DNA of 64,000 bases from Isoperla grammatica (lineage: Eukaryota; Arthropoda; Insecta; Plecoptera; Perlodidae): positions 35,057,638-35,121,637 of the forward strand of contig OX246746.1 in the NCBI GenBank assembly GCA_945910005.1, given 5' to 3'. Shown here in pieces: positions 36,235 to 47,332 of the stretch (its first letter is position 1; every line of letters begins with the position of its first letter). The notes beneath the pieces were generated by a model. It had not been told where the DNA came from and ran no database searches. It saw only the letters and a list, made by a program, of their open reading frames with translations. The position numbers and the translations under genes were made by a program.

Positions 36235-36930
36235 GAATCGACATTACCAAAAACTCGGATTGGCTGTGTTTGGCTGTGGGGATCGCTCTGCCACAGAAGT
36301 AGAATACGATACCTATGATACGACTACGAGCCAGCTACGCCTGGCTATAGGGACGAGATGTTGGGCAAATGGCAGGACAAGAGGACTTCAGTGAACAACG
36401 GCAAGTAAATGTCAATGTCGGATGAAACAATCTGATTGTTTTTTTAGGGGTGTGCGGTTAGTACTTTTTTAACTCGGTTCGGTTTTCGGTTCGGTTAGTG
36501 TAATAACCTCGTTTTTCGGTTCCGGGTCGGTTAGTCGTAATAATATAGCTCCATTCCACATTTTGTAGGCAATTATTTTTTGTTTTAAATAAACTAAGCA
36601 TATTCATGACTTTGCAAGTAAGAACCAAATAAAAATAAAACTGGGAAGTAGGAAACAACTGTGTGCTTTATTTTGGAAGAAGTTGATGGCATGTGATTAT
36701 GGGAAGTAGAAGAGGTAGAAACTAGGCCTGTGCGAATATTTGAAAATATAGGCTATTGTTGACTGATACATATTCTTCAAAATGGTAAATTATATATCCA
36801 AAACACCCGTCCCCATACCTCAATATCGCATTCTTGTAACAAAATTCAAACATTGATTTGAAATACTCTATGGGCCAAAATAAATTCACTATCTGACAGG
36901 CCTAGTAGATATGTAAACAAAAGAACTTGC

Positions 36931-37013
36931 CTACGCTGCTCCGGTGGATCATCAGCATCTTCATCGCTCTCAATAATTAAAGCTCTAGGCCTACCTGTGG
37001 CTGTACGACGCAT
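36931..37013 (-). CDS. Candidate first exon inside a hAT element
   Basis: Minus-strand ATG at 37013 opens MRRTATGRPRALIIESDEDA, continuing DDPPEQRR. At 36931 the sequence is CGTAG|GCAAGT, the consensus form of a GC-AG donor; without splicing the frame would run on to 36846. The basic start plus IESDEDADD patch resembles the composition of gene A (KRFIEDSEDDE). But the phase at the GC donor (2) would not join gene A exons in frame. It may be a captured host exon, the hAT's own leader exon or chance. Confidence 0.3.
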
Positions 37014-37639
37014 TTTATTTTTATTATTTACCAAGAATTACGTTTTATAGCACACGACGGATGCAAATAAACAACGAAAGTTGACGACTACAACAAACCA
37101 GACGAGAGCCTAGGCCTATGGTTGGTCGTCTTGGTTCGATGTACGTTCGATATATCGATAGGTCGTACATATCTCGACGCTTAGCGGTGCGATCTAAAAT
37201 TTGTATCACATCGGCTGTTCAGCACCTCAGGCTACGCCACGCACGACAAAGCGCTGCGATGGGACCTTTTTCAACATCCCTCACCGAAGCAATTATCGTT
37301 GGCGACCATCTGCGGGATGGACTCCGAACGTCTCAAAAGAACTTATTTACAACCTGTCACACCCATGTATTCATTTAGAGAGAAAAGGGACTTGGGGGTG
37401 ACTTTAAATAGTTATTCAAAATAAGGTAATTATAGTTTTCGACTTTCCGTCATCATAACGCTATTCAAAAGCGTAACATGGAACGCGCAGCGCTAAGACA
37501 ATATAGACACTTTTTTTAATTGTAGCTGTAGCTCAATTTTTAGTCACACATCCACCAACGTCCACATACATGTAATGCAGGGTACATCCAAAATACATGA
37601 TATTTTCATAATTATATGTTTACAAAGCCTTATTCATGT

Positions 37640-37712
37640 GTAGCGCGTTGGTCTAGTGGGTTTATTTCTGCTTCCATTGCAGCAGATCCTGGGTTCGATT
37701 CTTGGTTCGGGT
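37640..37712 (+). repeat. tRNA-like SINE head
   Basis: A-box-like TTGGTCTAGTGG (37648-37659) and B-box-like GGTTCGATTCTT (37692-37703) at tRNA spacing; no proper acceptor stem and a T-run after 37715. Confidence 0.5.
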
Positions 37713-38104
37713 AGATTTTTTCAACTTTGGATACAGACTGTTTCCATGTATGTGACACTGGCATATACGAAAACCGTGACTTAACAACGAGTCACAATAA
37801 ATTATAATACAATATCCCCTGACAAGCTAATGAAAATTATAACTTGTGAGTGTGTAGAGTGTAGACTGTACACACAAATTCACTTATATATTATATTTGT
37901 TTTATTAGATATGTACCGGTACGTGTAGACGGTAGCGCACATGGGGAAGGGGAGGGGAGGTGGGGGCGGGGGTGAAAAGTGCGATCGTCAACTCCCTACC
38001 CCCTCAACTTTTATCAACCCATTGAATAAAATATTATTAAATCAAGTCTGCGTTCGTAAGTGGTTGGCAAATCAAAATCACAGAACGATGTCAGAATGGA
38101 GCCC

Positions 38105-38160
38105 AGCGTGTCGCGGGAACTGAACCCAGTATTACCCCGGCCACTGTGCTAGCCTATACG
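38105..38160 (-). repeat. tRNA-like SINE head
   Basis: On the minus strand TAGCACAGTGG (38141-38151) then GGGTTCAGTTCCCG (38114-38127). Body extends left to about 38040. Different family from the SINE at 14.7-15.2 kb. Confidence 0.5.
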
Positions 38161-39265
38161 TTTCCTGGAAATTTGAAAACAATTGGGTGCACGTGCACGA
38201 GGCAGGGGCTGTGTGCGGACTGTCTTGTCTGCTCCTCTTTCAATTCCTTAATCCTGGCCACCTGCATACAATGCATCACTTTCTCAAAGCGCCGGTGCTT
38301 TTTTGGAATGTTACTTTCTTTTCATGTGCTAATATCCACTTTCAATCGTTGCATCCAAATTTTCAAGCTCGACTTCAGAACAATGTCAAAAACAATTTGA
38401 GTAAGGAAGAGTCACCCATACTCATTAATACTCATTAATACTCATTAACATACTCATTAATAAAGAATAGTAAACGCACGCAATATAATTATTGTAATGG
38501 CGAGCTAAATAGATTGCACATGTCATATAACGTGTAATGTTAAATAGTTATGAAAATTAATTAAAATCGTTTCGGCTTATTATATGTTTTTTATGTTGGG
38601 AAGGGTATGCGGGGACTTCTGAGGAATGAATACACCACTGGCTAAAGTTTTGTTAATGTTCCTTGATGCAATAATGTTAGGGATCAAGTATCCAGAAAAC
38701 ATCATCAACATCGTGTTCTCTTTAAATTAAGATACTGACTTCGCACAAAAAACGAAAATGATCAGAAAAACCTAAATAACATGATTACAAGTGTCGCGCT
38801 TTGAAATTATTGTCGGAATCAAACATTGTTCAGCCCGGCACTCGAATTGTAAGTATGCATTGTGCTGAAAGTTTTTTTTTTTACCAGAACCCTTCGCCAA
38901 CTGCGGTCAATTGTTCGCCGCGTAGACCTTTCCTAAGGGTTGTCCCAAACGCTCGAGTCGGGTTCTTGCTGAACAGCCGACGTGATATCCAGTATAGCAG
39001 GCGGAGGAAACATACACTATTACGAGAATGTCACGGTCGTTTCAAACATCGTGCGCGGGGAAAACCGACTTTCGGGTTTTCAAACGAATTTTCGGTTCGG
39101 TTAGTAAAATCCGACCCGAAAAGTCGGTTAACCGCACACCCCTATGGTTTTTAGATTTATTAACATGCAATCAATGTAAACTGGGCAAAATGTGTGTACT
39201 ACTATATCACATTATTTATAACTAACCCCAACACCTGACCATGTTAGAACAGGGTTAGATATTAT

Positions 39266-40982
39266 GAGCTGGGCAGTATCGAAAATACATGTATTTGAAA
39301 TACATTTGTATTTTGTATCGAAAATACCCAAGCTTAAAGTATCTTGTATTTTGTACATTTATATAATACATTTTTCAAAGTATTTTGTATTTAAAAAAAT
39401 ACTTCTCTCAACAAAATACATTTTCGCAACGCGACGAGCCAATGGGCAGCAATGAGTGTAATTTGAATCAAGCTAGTGCTACCATCATTGTTTGTATTGT
39501 AGGCCTACTGTCCGTTACATGATGATTAGAGATGGGAGTTTTTCGCATATGCTATAGATGCGAATTTGAAATTTAACATGTTTTCTTGACAATTGTCGAT
39601 GTTTTGGGGTTATTACAGTCCAGTAAAACTGTTTTTGAATTCGCGACAAACTGCGATGAGTATGAATAGATGCGATAAATGCTACTTTTAGCTATGAAAG
39701 CGCGATTCTGTCTAGTTTTCACTTTTAAAACTAATAGAAATTCGTAAAACCAGGCCTACAGTGCCTGAAAGTGATCAAAAGTCGTCCCAAAACTTTGTTG
39801 AGTAAAGTGTGCTAACTGTTACAAATTCCCGGCGTGTCGGGAGTAGCTGGTATGCGTACTAACAAGCAATGCAACGGTTGCAACCTTTACTGACTTGCCT
39901 ATCTATACAAGTGTGACGTCATTGACTGCAAACCACGTGACACACGGAACTATACCAAGAGCGCGATCTAGGTGTAGCGTCACGCACAAGATCGGTGAAG
40001 TAGTACTACAGAGTACTACTTGACCGATCTTCCGTTTCCCACCACACTTAAAGCGCATGGAAGCAGAAGACTTGTTGGGTAGTTTCATTGTTTTGTTAAT
40101 AGTTCTCGTCGCGATTGGTAATCTTTTTACATGAAAATGTTATGGTTAATTCCTGACGCAACAATGATTTTTAAATCCAATGTTAGAAATCTTGCAACCT
40201 GCACGGCAATTTTAATTTATCCTCCTTTACAACTGCGACTGTTTCCATCTTTCTTAAGATATTCTTTGCACTGCCCTTCCAAGTACAATACAAACTGCGT
40301 TATCCGTTTCTAGTTTCCACCTTTGTTTACACTTTCCGTCTTAACTCGTAAGGTTACAATCGTTTCGTTTGCTCTTCATTTTCATAATTTAATTTAATTA
40401 AATTAATTTATTTTAAAATAATAATTTAATCTACACTAGAGTAGGCCTACGAGTGTTCAAATTACTGTACATACTAGATGCATAGATGACAAAGTGACTC
40501 GTGTGTGCCTCAATCACATAAAAACGCATGAAAATAAACAAAGTATGTATTGTATAGTCAAATAAATACAAATTTATGATTCTGCTACAAAGTGCTAATT
40601 TTGAGATTTGAAAATGCTCCAAAATGCTAAATTTGAAAATCAAACTGCTAAAAAGTTGATTTGAAAATGCTCCCAACTCCCATCTTTAAATTGATGATGA
40701 ATAAATTAATGTTCTAGACATACAATAAGCACTTGCTTTTGTTAAACCAACATCCAACATTTTAAAAGCAAAAAATTTTGGTTGTTCTTTATTTCCCGGT
40801 AGTTGTCGGTTGTAGCATAGGGAAATGTATTTTATTTTAAGTATTTTTGAAAATACAAATGTATTTTGTATCGAAAATACATGTTTCTAAAAGTATCTTG
40901 TATTTTGTATCTAAAATACATTTACAGTATTTCAGTATTTTGTATCTAAAATACAAATATTTGAGTATTTTGCCCAGCTCTG
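39266..40982. mobile_element. hAT element with exact 8 bp TSD
   Basis: The left end GAGCTGGGCAGTATCG and the right end reverse complement CAGAGCTGGGCAAAATAC (left end missing CA) are followed by many TTTTGTATT/AATACAAA subterminal repeats on both sides. GATATTAT occurs exactly at 39258-39265 and 40983-40990. A second element is nested at 39527-40688. Confidence 0.85.
39527..40688. mobile_element. Nested TIR element
   Basis: Left TAGAGATGGGAGTTTTTCGC against right reverse complement TAAAGATGGGAGTTGGGAGC; GATTTGAAAATGCTCC-like words repeat near the right end. Inside, 39988-40007 and 40012-40031 form a 20 bp hairpin with one mismatch (AAGATCGGTGAAGTAGTACT). No clear target duplication. Entirely within the hAT at 39266-40982, so it is younger. 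Confidence 0.6.
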
Positions 40983-41170
40983 GATATTATCAGCTTACTG
41001 ATTCATAGGCCTACACAAAAATAATGCAATACTATAATGGTAATTATTATTGGACAAAGATGACAAATTCTGATGGGTGTGTGTGTGTGTCAAAATGTGA
41101 GCAATTCGAAGACTATAGAATAGATACTTGTTAATTTTTTGTTCGTTAATGTATCATCCTTTATTCATCG

Positions 41171-41212
41171 GTATGTATGTATGTATGTGTGAGTGTATGT
41201 ATGTGTGTATGT

Positions 41213-41286
<74 letters not shown>

Positions 41287-41356
41287 ATGTATGTATGTAT
41301 GTATGTATGTATGTATGTATGTATGTATGTATGTATGTATGTATGTATGTATGTAT
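41171..41356. repeat. Compound (GT)n / (GTAT)n microsatellite
   Basis: GTAT, then GT, then about 20 GTAT units. Confidence 0.96.
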
Positions 41357-41690
41357 GAGAAACTAATATACATACCTACTATAGTGTGACCATGTAATAT
41401 TATTTTTGAAACAAACAAAAGAGTTTATTCATGATTGATTTAAATGGTATTGGACTAATCCTGTGCCTTACCAGTCATAACCTTTCAGTTTGTGGGCTAT
41501 TGATTAGATTTGTGTTATGTTTTGATTTACTGCCAAGTGTCAATGGATTGCATTTATGTACCACCCATGCCAAATTTGTTATTCATGAATCATGATTGAT
41601 TGATTGATCTTGTAATTTTTCTTGACACTACTTGAACGGCATCAAATTTGAAAGGTAAACGATTTAGAAAGCAACTACCTACATATAATT

Positions 41691-42386
41691 AAAAATGAAA
41701 CTGTCGAGTCGTTTTAAATGAAAGACTACCCTTTCCCGTTAAAAACAACACAACATTTTAATTTTTTGATTATATCTCAAGAACCCACCTCGAAATAAAA
41801 AATCTGAGTCAACGCGGACTATGATTTAGTAAGCCCTACAAACTAGATGTTAAATGTATCTAAGACCGAAGCGTCGAAACGTCCAGAAGTTTTTGTGTTG
41901 TGTTTTTTGTTTTGTTTTGTGTCATCTACGCTTCGCAGCCTGCCAAATGGTTTCAGGTAAGCTGTTGGCTCCTATCCTTCTTTCCCTCTCACACATAACA
42001 TTTAATCATGATGGTTGTAATTTGTATTTACTTTTTATTACTAACTCTAGATTTTTTGTAATTAATAAATAAACTAGGCTACCCTACCGATTAATTAAAA
42101 TATTTAATATATTTATAATTCTGTCTGTAGGGCTTAACAAACCAGTCTGCTGTTGGCTCACATTTTCAATTTCGAGTAACATTCTCGAGATATTTAAAAA
42201 ATTAAAACCTTGTGCGGTTTTTAACGTGAAGCTACCATTAATGTTTAAATTACTACATTTTGCTAGTGTAGACCTAGGCATAAATATCCACAACATGTCT
42301 GCGAGTGCATCTTACCGAAAAGGGCCTCACTCTACGACCCGGAACATTGTCTCGAACTTCGGCATTCTCACTCTAAAAACATAAGA
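41691..42386. repeat. Tandem duplication copy 1, includes a gene A exon
   Basis: Shares collinear sequence with 43842-44450: 'AACAACACAACATTTTAATT', 'TCTGAGTCAACGCGGACT', 'CTGTCTGTAGGGCTTAACAA' and the exon at the right end. The copies differ by small indels and about a tenth of bases. Confidence 0.85.
42316..42372 (-). CDS. Gene A, duplicated internal exon (19 codons)
   Basis: Acceptor ATGTTTTTAG|AG (42373), donor TCG|GTAAGA. The exon is 57 bp, phase 0 at both ends, reading SENAEVRDNVPGRRVRPFS. It is the paralogue of the exon at 44338-44421, sharing VRD-VP-RR-RPFS at the C-terminal side, and lacks nine residues relative to it. It could be used together with, or in place of, the other copy. 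Confidence 0.65.
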
Positions 42387-42449
42387 AATGTCATCAGCTT
42401 TTTTTTATAATGCACGGCCTTACAACAAAATCATCAATTTAACTAAATT

Positions 42450-43245
42450 TGTGGTCCCGCCCAAATCTCTATGATCACCATGTTAATTTGTCATCATTAC
42501 AATGAAAATTCGTTATTATGAAAAGATCATTTTAACGAACCAATTTTGGTTCCCCTTGGTATTATATTAAACGTTGTTACAACCAAATGTATCTTCCGAA
42601 ATGTGGATTATTTAGAATTCTCAGTCGCATAGATAAGTGTTTTTCCATGTATTGCCTCGTTAGATGGGCCGGCTGGCCATCCACGAGAGTCGGGCAAGGT
42701 CATTGGCTGCCGCAAGACGAGACAACCCCGGCCGGCCAATCACGATCTAGGTTACAAAGCAAGGGACGAATCGAACTCTCAACAGACGGCTCGCTTGCAT
42801 GTTGCACTCGCCTGTGGCTATCGCGGTCTCGCTTGCACTCACGCGTCCTACGTCTAGCGCTTTCTTTCTCCCTCGTGGCGACCGATAGCAGCGGTTGCTG
42901 TAGTCGAACTACTTTGTCGCGTCTCGCTCAGACACGATAGCACTCCATTGTTCTTTCTCTCTCTTTCGCTCGGCCATCCGAATCTGTTCTCACTTTAAGG
43001 GGCCCTGCGCGACCTGCCTAGCGAGTCTACTGCCCGCAACACAGATGTGTAATGCAGGTTGTGGGCCACACAGGGGCCGTGTTTTACCTGCTATTACTTG
43101 CGCGCTAGGCAACTTTTAGGCTTTGTAGACGTAATTTTGACCAATTTGGGGACTGAGAATTAAGTTTCCAGCACAAAACAAAAACATCATTTTAACAAAA
43201 AAAACATAAGATCCCTTTGAGTTTGTTGTAATGACATTGGACTGT
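42450..43245. mobile_element. Possible pogo/Tigger-like element and GC-rich insert
   Basis: The right end reverse complement CAGTCCAATGTCATTACAAC with AAACTC resembles pogo-type termini. The left side near 42490 has a similar TCATCATTACAATGAAAATTCG followed by AAAGATCATTTTAACG. Between them 42660-43090 is GC-rich with clustered CGs and a B-box-like GAGTTCGATTCG on the minus strand. It separates the two copies of the exon duplication. Confidence 0.35.
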
Positions 43246-43841
43246 ATACTTGACTGCCTCCCCTGAATAACGTTGCATGTTGCAACCAACATTTTTCAAA
43301 TTGTTCAGTAGAGTAATAAATGTAGTTTTAACTACTCAGTACTGTATTAAAAACCATCAAATGAGATGAAACTTATTTTGTATGGACTTATGCTCACTTG
43401 CCATATCATTCATAATGTTATTTTTAGCATCTTCTTTTAGCAGGATTCGCTGAGCTAGTCTCATAAGCGAATATCTTAGTGGAAAAATGTAACATATGCG
43501 TATAAACTGGAACCGTAATGGAGGTCCACTCTCTTTGAAATTTCTTTCTTTTATAAATTTTACATTCAGAGTAATGTATTTGACGCATTTTGCCGTCCTT
43601 ATTTTGCATGATTTAGTGAAGCCAGGAGACCTGAACGGCATGGTCGTCCGCTATTTTCTCTGCATGTGCAATGTTCTTCCACGGAGCACAGATTTTAGAT
43701 CGCTGCCACAATGATAAAAGTTCGACTTTTTTTAACAAAAGGTAGCACATGGCCTACTACTGCATAAGCAACGATTTTCCAACTAAAACTCAATTTACTG
43801 AAAAATGTTGGTTGCAATGTTATTCAGAGGAGGCATTCAAT

Positions 43842-44450
43842 TAAAAATGAAACTGATCAGTGGTTTTAAACGTGAGACTACCCTTCACAGTTAAAAACAA
43901 CACAACATTTTAATTTTTTAATTATATCTCAAGAACACACCTCGAAATAAAAAATCTGAGTCAACGCGGACTGTGATTTAGTAAGCCGTACAGACTAGAT
44001 GTTAAATGTATCTAACATATAATCATTATGATTGTAATTTGTATTCACTTTTCATTACTATGGACTTTTTTAATTAAATAATAAATAAACTAGGCTACCC
44101 TACAGATTGATAAAAATATTTAATATATTTATAATTCTGTCTGTAGGGCTTAACAAACCACAGTCTGCTGTTGGCTCACATTTTCAATTTCGAGTAACAT
44201 TCTCGAGATATAATTTAAAAAATTAAAATCTTGTGCGGTTTTCAACGTGAAGCTACCATTTATTTTTAAAAAGACTGTATTTTGCTAGTGTAGACCTAAG
44301 CATAAATATCCACAACATGTCTGCGAGTACATCTTACCGAAAAGGGTCTTGCTCTACGGCTCGGAACTTCGTCTCGAACTCTCAAGATCTCTAGATTGGG
44401 TATGGACCCGGGATCTTCACTCTAAAAACATAAGAAATGTCATCAGCTTT
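43842..44450. repeat. Tandem duplication copy 2, includes a gene A exon
   Basis: Partner of 41691-42386, displaced by about 2.1 kb. The intervening 1.4 kb holds the GC-rich insert and unique DNA. Confidence 0.85.
44338..44421 (-). CDS. Gene A, duplicated internal exon (28 codons)
   Basis: Acceptor ATGTTTTTAG|AG (44422), donor TCG|GTAAGA. The exon is 84 bp, phase 0 at both ends, reading SEDPGSIPNLEIL then RVRDEVPSRRARPFS. It has a 27 bp in-frame insertion relative to its copy at 42316-42372. Splice sites of both copies are intact. Confidence 0.65.
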
Positions 44451-45604
44451 TGAGTTACGGGTACTGTATAAGAATACAGTCAATCACTGAGTTTGCCATA
44501 AGTTTCTAAAATGAGAAGACTATGTTTGTAACTAGTAGGTCTTTAATAGACTTACAAGTTTTCTGAGGTGTTCCTGAAATATATTCCCTTTCTCCTACCA
44601 AGAGCACTGAGGGAAACTAGATATGGTCTTCAGTGTCAAATCTTGAATATGAAAAAATAGCCCATCTAATGGCATAAAAAATTACACCGTCCCCCCCCCC
44701 CCCCCCTCCCACATCTTGTACCTGCAATCAATCGCACCGTGAATTGGGAGCTTCACACTGCAGAATGGGGAGACACTAGACAGCCAAGCACTGCCATGTC
44801 CACTCATTACAAACTCCATGAACAATGTAACTCTATGGTTGGGCCCTTAGAAAATGTACATTAGAAGTCACACTTTATTACAATTCATATCAAACGACAA
44901 CCTAGTAAAAGCTCGATTTCCAATGGGAGCGAACGACTGAACAATTTACTGCTCATCTTACCCTTCACACATTATTAACAAATTTGAAGCGTGAGATGTA
45001 AGTATTTCAATGTTAGAATTTGCCCGTGGTATGATCGTTTACAGGACATGCAAGAAAAACTTCATACCCATGGAGTTCTAGTAGACGAATGAAGCAACGG
45101 AGAGATTGCTACTAGTTGGTACGGCAGTACAAGTGCCGAATGTTTGCGGTATGCCTGAAAACAATAAATATGAGGTAGAAAATAAATCAATTAAATCATG
45201 AATCTAGCAAAGTCTCCTTTGGACAGTCAAGACAGTTGGGAAAGGGGCTACCAGTTTTACCTCTCATTAATGCTATAACTACACTAATGATAATAATTGC
45301 TTATAGGAAACCTGCCCAGGGACAATTCATGAGGTGACTAACAAGTTATTGCGGTGTTTGGAACTGTTGGGAAGGAATGTCCGAGGGCTGATATGTGGTA
45401 AGCAAGATACAGTACAAGGTACGGTCTCAAATGCCATTCTGTGGCGGGGGACTACTAGGTATAAATTAATATTGTAGTATCAGGCATACCACCTTTGGTA
45501 TGCCTGATTAGTTATAAGTGATTGATTTCTAGTAATTTTGTGTTTAATCTTGGAAGTCCTTATGGAGAGATATTTAAGTTTACACAGAATGCTAAAAAAC
45601 TCAC
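44451..45604. other. Gene A intron; SINE tail fragment
   Basis: No exon called. C-run at 44691-44706. 45354-45392 (GGAAGGAATGTCCGAGGGCTG) is a tail fragment of the tRNA-SINE family seen at 14.7-15.2 kb. Confidence 0.5.
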
Positions 45605-45667
45605 CAATGTCAACTTTTGGTTTCGCACCACTTGTTGTATATACAACGAAGTCCCCTCGGTCGAACT
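45605..45667 (-). CDS. Gene A, internal exon (21 codons)
   Basis: Acceptor GTTATGATTCTAG (45668), donor TTG|GTGAGT. The exon is 63 bp, phase 0 at both ends, reading SSTEGTSLYIQQVVRNQKL then TL. The acceptor's pyrimidine tract is weaker than in the other exons, so this exon may be used optionally; skipping it keeps the frame. Confidence 0.55.
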
Positions 45668-47248
45668 CTAGAATCATAACAAATGAAATAATCAAAGATT
45701 ATGTCTGGTAGATGTTCTGTGGGACAGAAGGTTATGGTCAGAGGCAGAAGTTTATGGTGGCATGTCCCATCTGGGTCCGGGGTAGAAGGTCCAGGGTGAC
45801 TGCTAGTCGGACGCTGTTCCTTCCCTCCCACTTGGCCCTGCCCTTCCTTGCTGGACTCCCTTCATGACAACCCCCGCGATATGCAATGGCTCTGATCGGA
45901 CATGTGATTTTTTTCATGTTCATCTTCATATATCACCCAATCATTTCCTCGATTAGCAGAAGTTGCAAAAATATGGGACGTAAAACCCAAATATCGATCA
46001 TCATGGTGAAATTTGTAAGCAAAATTCCTTACTAAGATTTAAAAAGATGGTGAATTGGCAGTAAATATTTTGGCAAAAATTGTTTTTACAGCAGTGTTAA
46101 TTTTTTGCTATTTTTGGCTACTCTGGGTCTATGGAAAATGCATAGGCTAAGAACAGGAACACATATGTATCACTTTCCATGTATTCGGTGTTGTTACTAC
46201 TATAGTCGTCGTACAACAACTTCGGTAATGCTTCCGTCACGGGTGGGTGAGCGGCAGCCAACCAGCAGCTGTGGTTAACTTAAATACCTGCTCGGGTTGG
46301 CCGAGACCGTAAACACGTCATTGATTGATGACAAAAGCATTACTGAAGTTGTTGTACAATGACTTTATTATGAATACTTAATAAATAAATAAATTATTAT
46401 GATTTTTTTGGGAAACTTCAAGTGGAGTAACAAACAGTTGAATATTTGAATAGTTGAACAGTGAATCACAAATTATTCATTGTTTTATTTTATTCCAACA
46501 TTATTCGTGAATAATTAGTTCATAAATATAATATATATAAATACAAAAATATAAAATATATGTTATATATAATAAATTGCTCAAATCGCAGCTATACTTA
46601 AAAATTGCAAAAATTCACAGGAAAAAGTGGACATTTCCAGCACCACAAGTGCCTAAAACATCCACATCTGTTGTTGAAGATTGTTAAGGAAACATTTTCT
46701 AAGGAAGTGGCATTTATCGTTACTACTACCGGGTACCATAAACTCCTGCCTCTTGCTATGGGCTAATCACATGCTAAGCTAAGACGTAATCTGTTGTTTA
46801 CTTTATTTACTACTATGTAATATCAATCAATGAAAACAGAGACATTTGTCAACCATGAAATGAAACTCTACAATAGCACTTCTCTATAAGTATGGTGCAC
46901 AGAACCTTTAACACGTAGATTTTGATTCGTTAATCGAGCATTTCTGGCACAAAATTATCCTTCAATTACTGTACTTTTGTATGCATACAAAGAATATTGA
47001 CAATCCCTCTTTCATATCATTTGATGATCTGGATGGTGGTGTTGACACGGATCAAGGCCATATACTTTTAAGGCTTTATGTTCACGCAACCTGTAGAAAT
47101 TGGGCGTTCCGCCTACCCAGGTAGACTTACGCCTTAATACTGTGGTACCAAACGTAGCCTACAGTAGGTACATATTTAATTATCAAGTGTTTTATATTTA
47201 AATGTTTTTTCTTGTTCTGACAACATCACTAATATATGCTTTACTTAC
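45668..47248. other. Gene A intron; no exon seen
   Basis: GC-rich patch at 45730-45880 of unknown origin, a MITE at 46205-46363 and AT-rich remainder. Confidence 0.5.
46205..46363. mobile_element. Short MITE with 27 bp TIRs
   Basis: Left GTCGTCGTACAACAACTTCG and right reverse complement GTCATTGTACAACAACTTCA continue alike to GTAATGCTT. 159 bp, no coding. Confidence 0.75.
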
Positions 47249-47332
47249 CTCATCATCTTCAGAATCTTCTATGAATCTTTTACTTAATGGAGGATGTTTT
47301 ATAAAAATCAGTTCATCCTCATGGTGTTTAGT
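47249..47332 (-). CDS. Gene A, exon 2 (28 codons)
   Basis: Acceptor CTGTTGCAG (47333), donor GAG|GTAAGT, both consensus. The exon is 84 bp, phase 0 at both ends, reading TKHHEDELIFIKHPPLSKRF then IEDSEDDE. The KRFIEDSEDDE end is the basic-then-acidic patch common in nuclear proteins. It joins in frame to either copy of exon 1. Confidence 0.7.

Larger units (their letters stand above)
36445..39144. mobile_element. hAT-like element, 2.7 kb
   Basis: The left TAGGGGTGTGCGGTTAGTAC and the reverse complement of the right end TAGGGGTGTGCGGTTAACCG agree for 16 bases, followed by TCGGTTCGG-rich subterminal sequence on both sides. Flanks TGTTTTTT (36437-36444) and TGGTTTTT (39145-39152) match at 7 of 8, as a decayed hAT target duplication. 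Inside are two tRNA-like SINE heads and an exon-like frame (36931-37013). No transposase recognised. Confidence 0.65.

Noticed and set aside
41790..41835. A 15 bp micro-exon (IFYFE) in both copies of the exon duplication
   Set aside because: Its acceptor is poor and the donors differ (GTGGGT, GTGTGT); short enough to be chance.
43357..43641. 94-residue minus frame MPFRSPGFTKSCKIRTAKC
   Set aside because: No splice sites, no family resemblance, AT-rich composition like the surrounding intron.
44723..44778. Exon-like segment between CTTGGCTGTCTAG and GATTGCAG|GTACAAG on the minus strand
   Set aside because: In phase 0 it hits a TGA, so it cannot join gene A; splice signals alone are weak.
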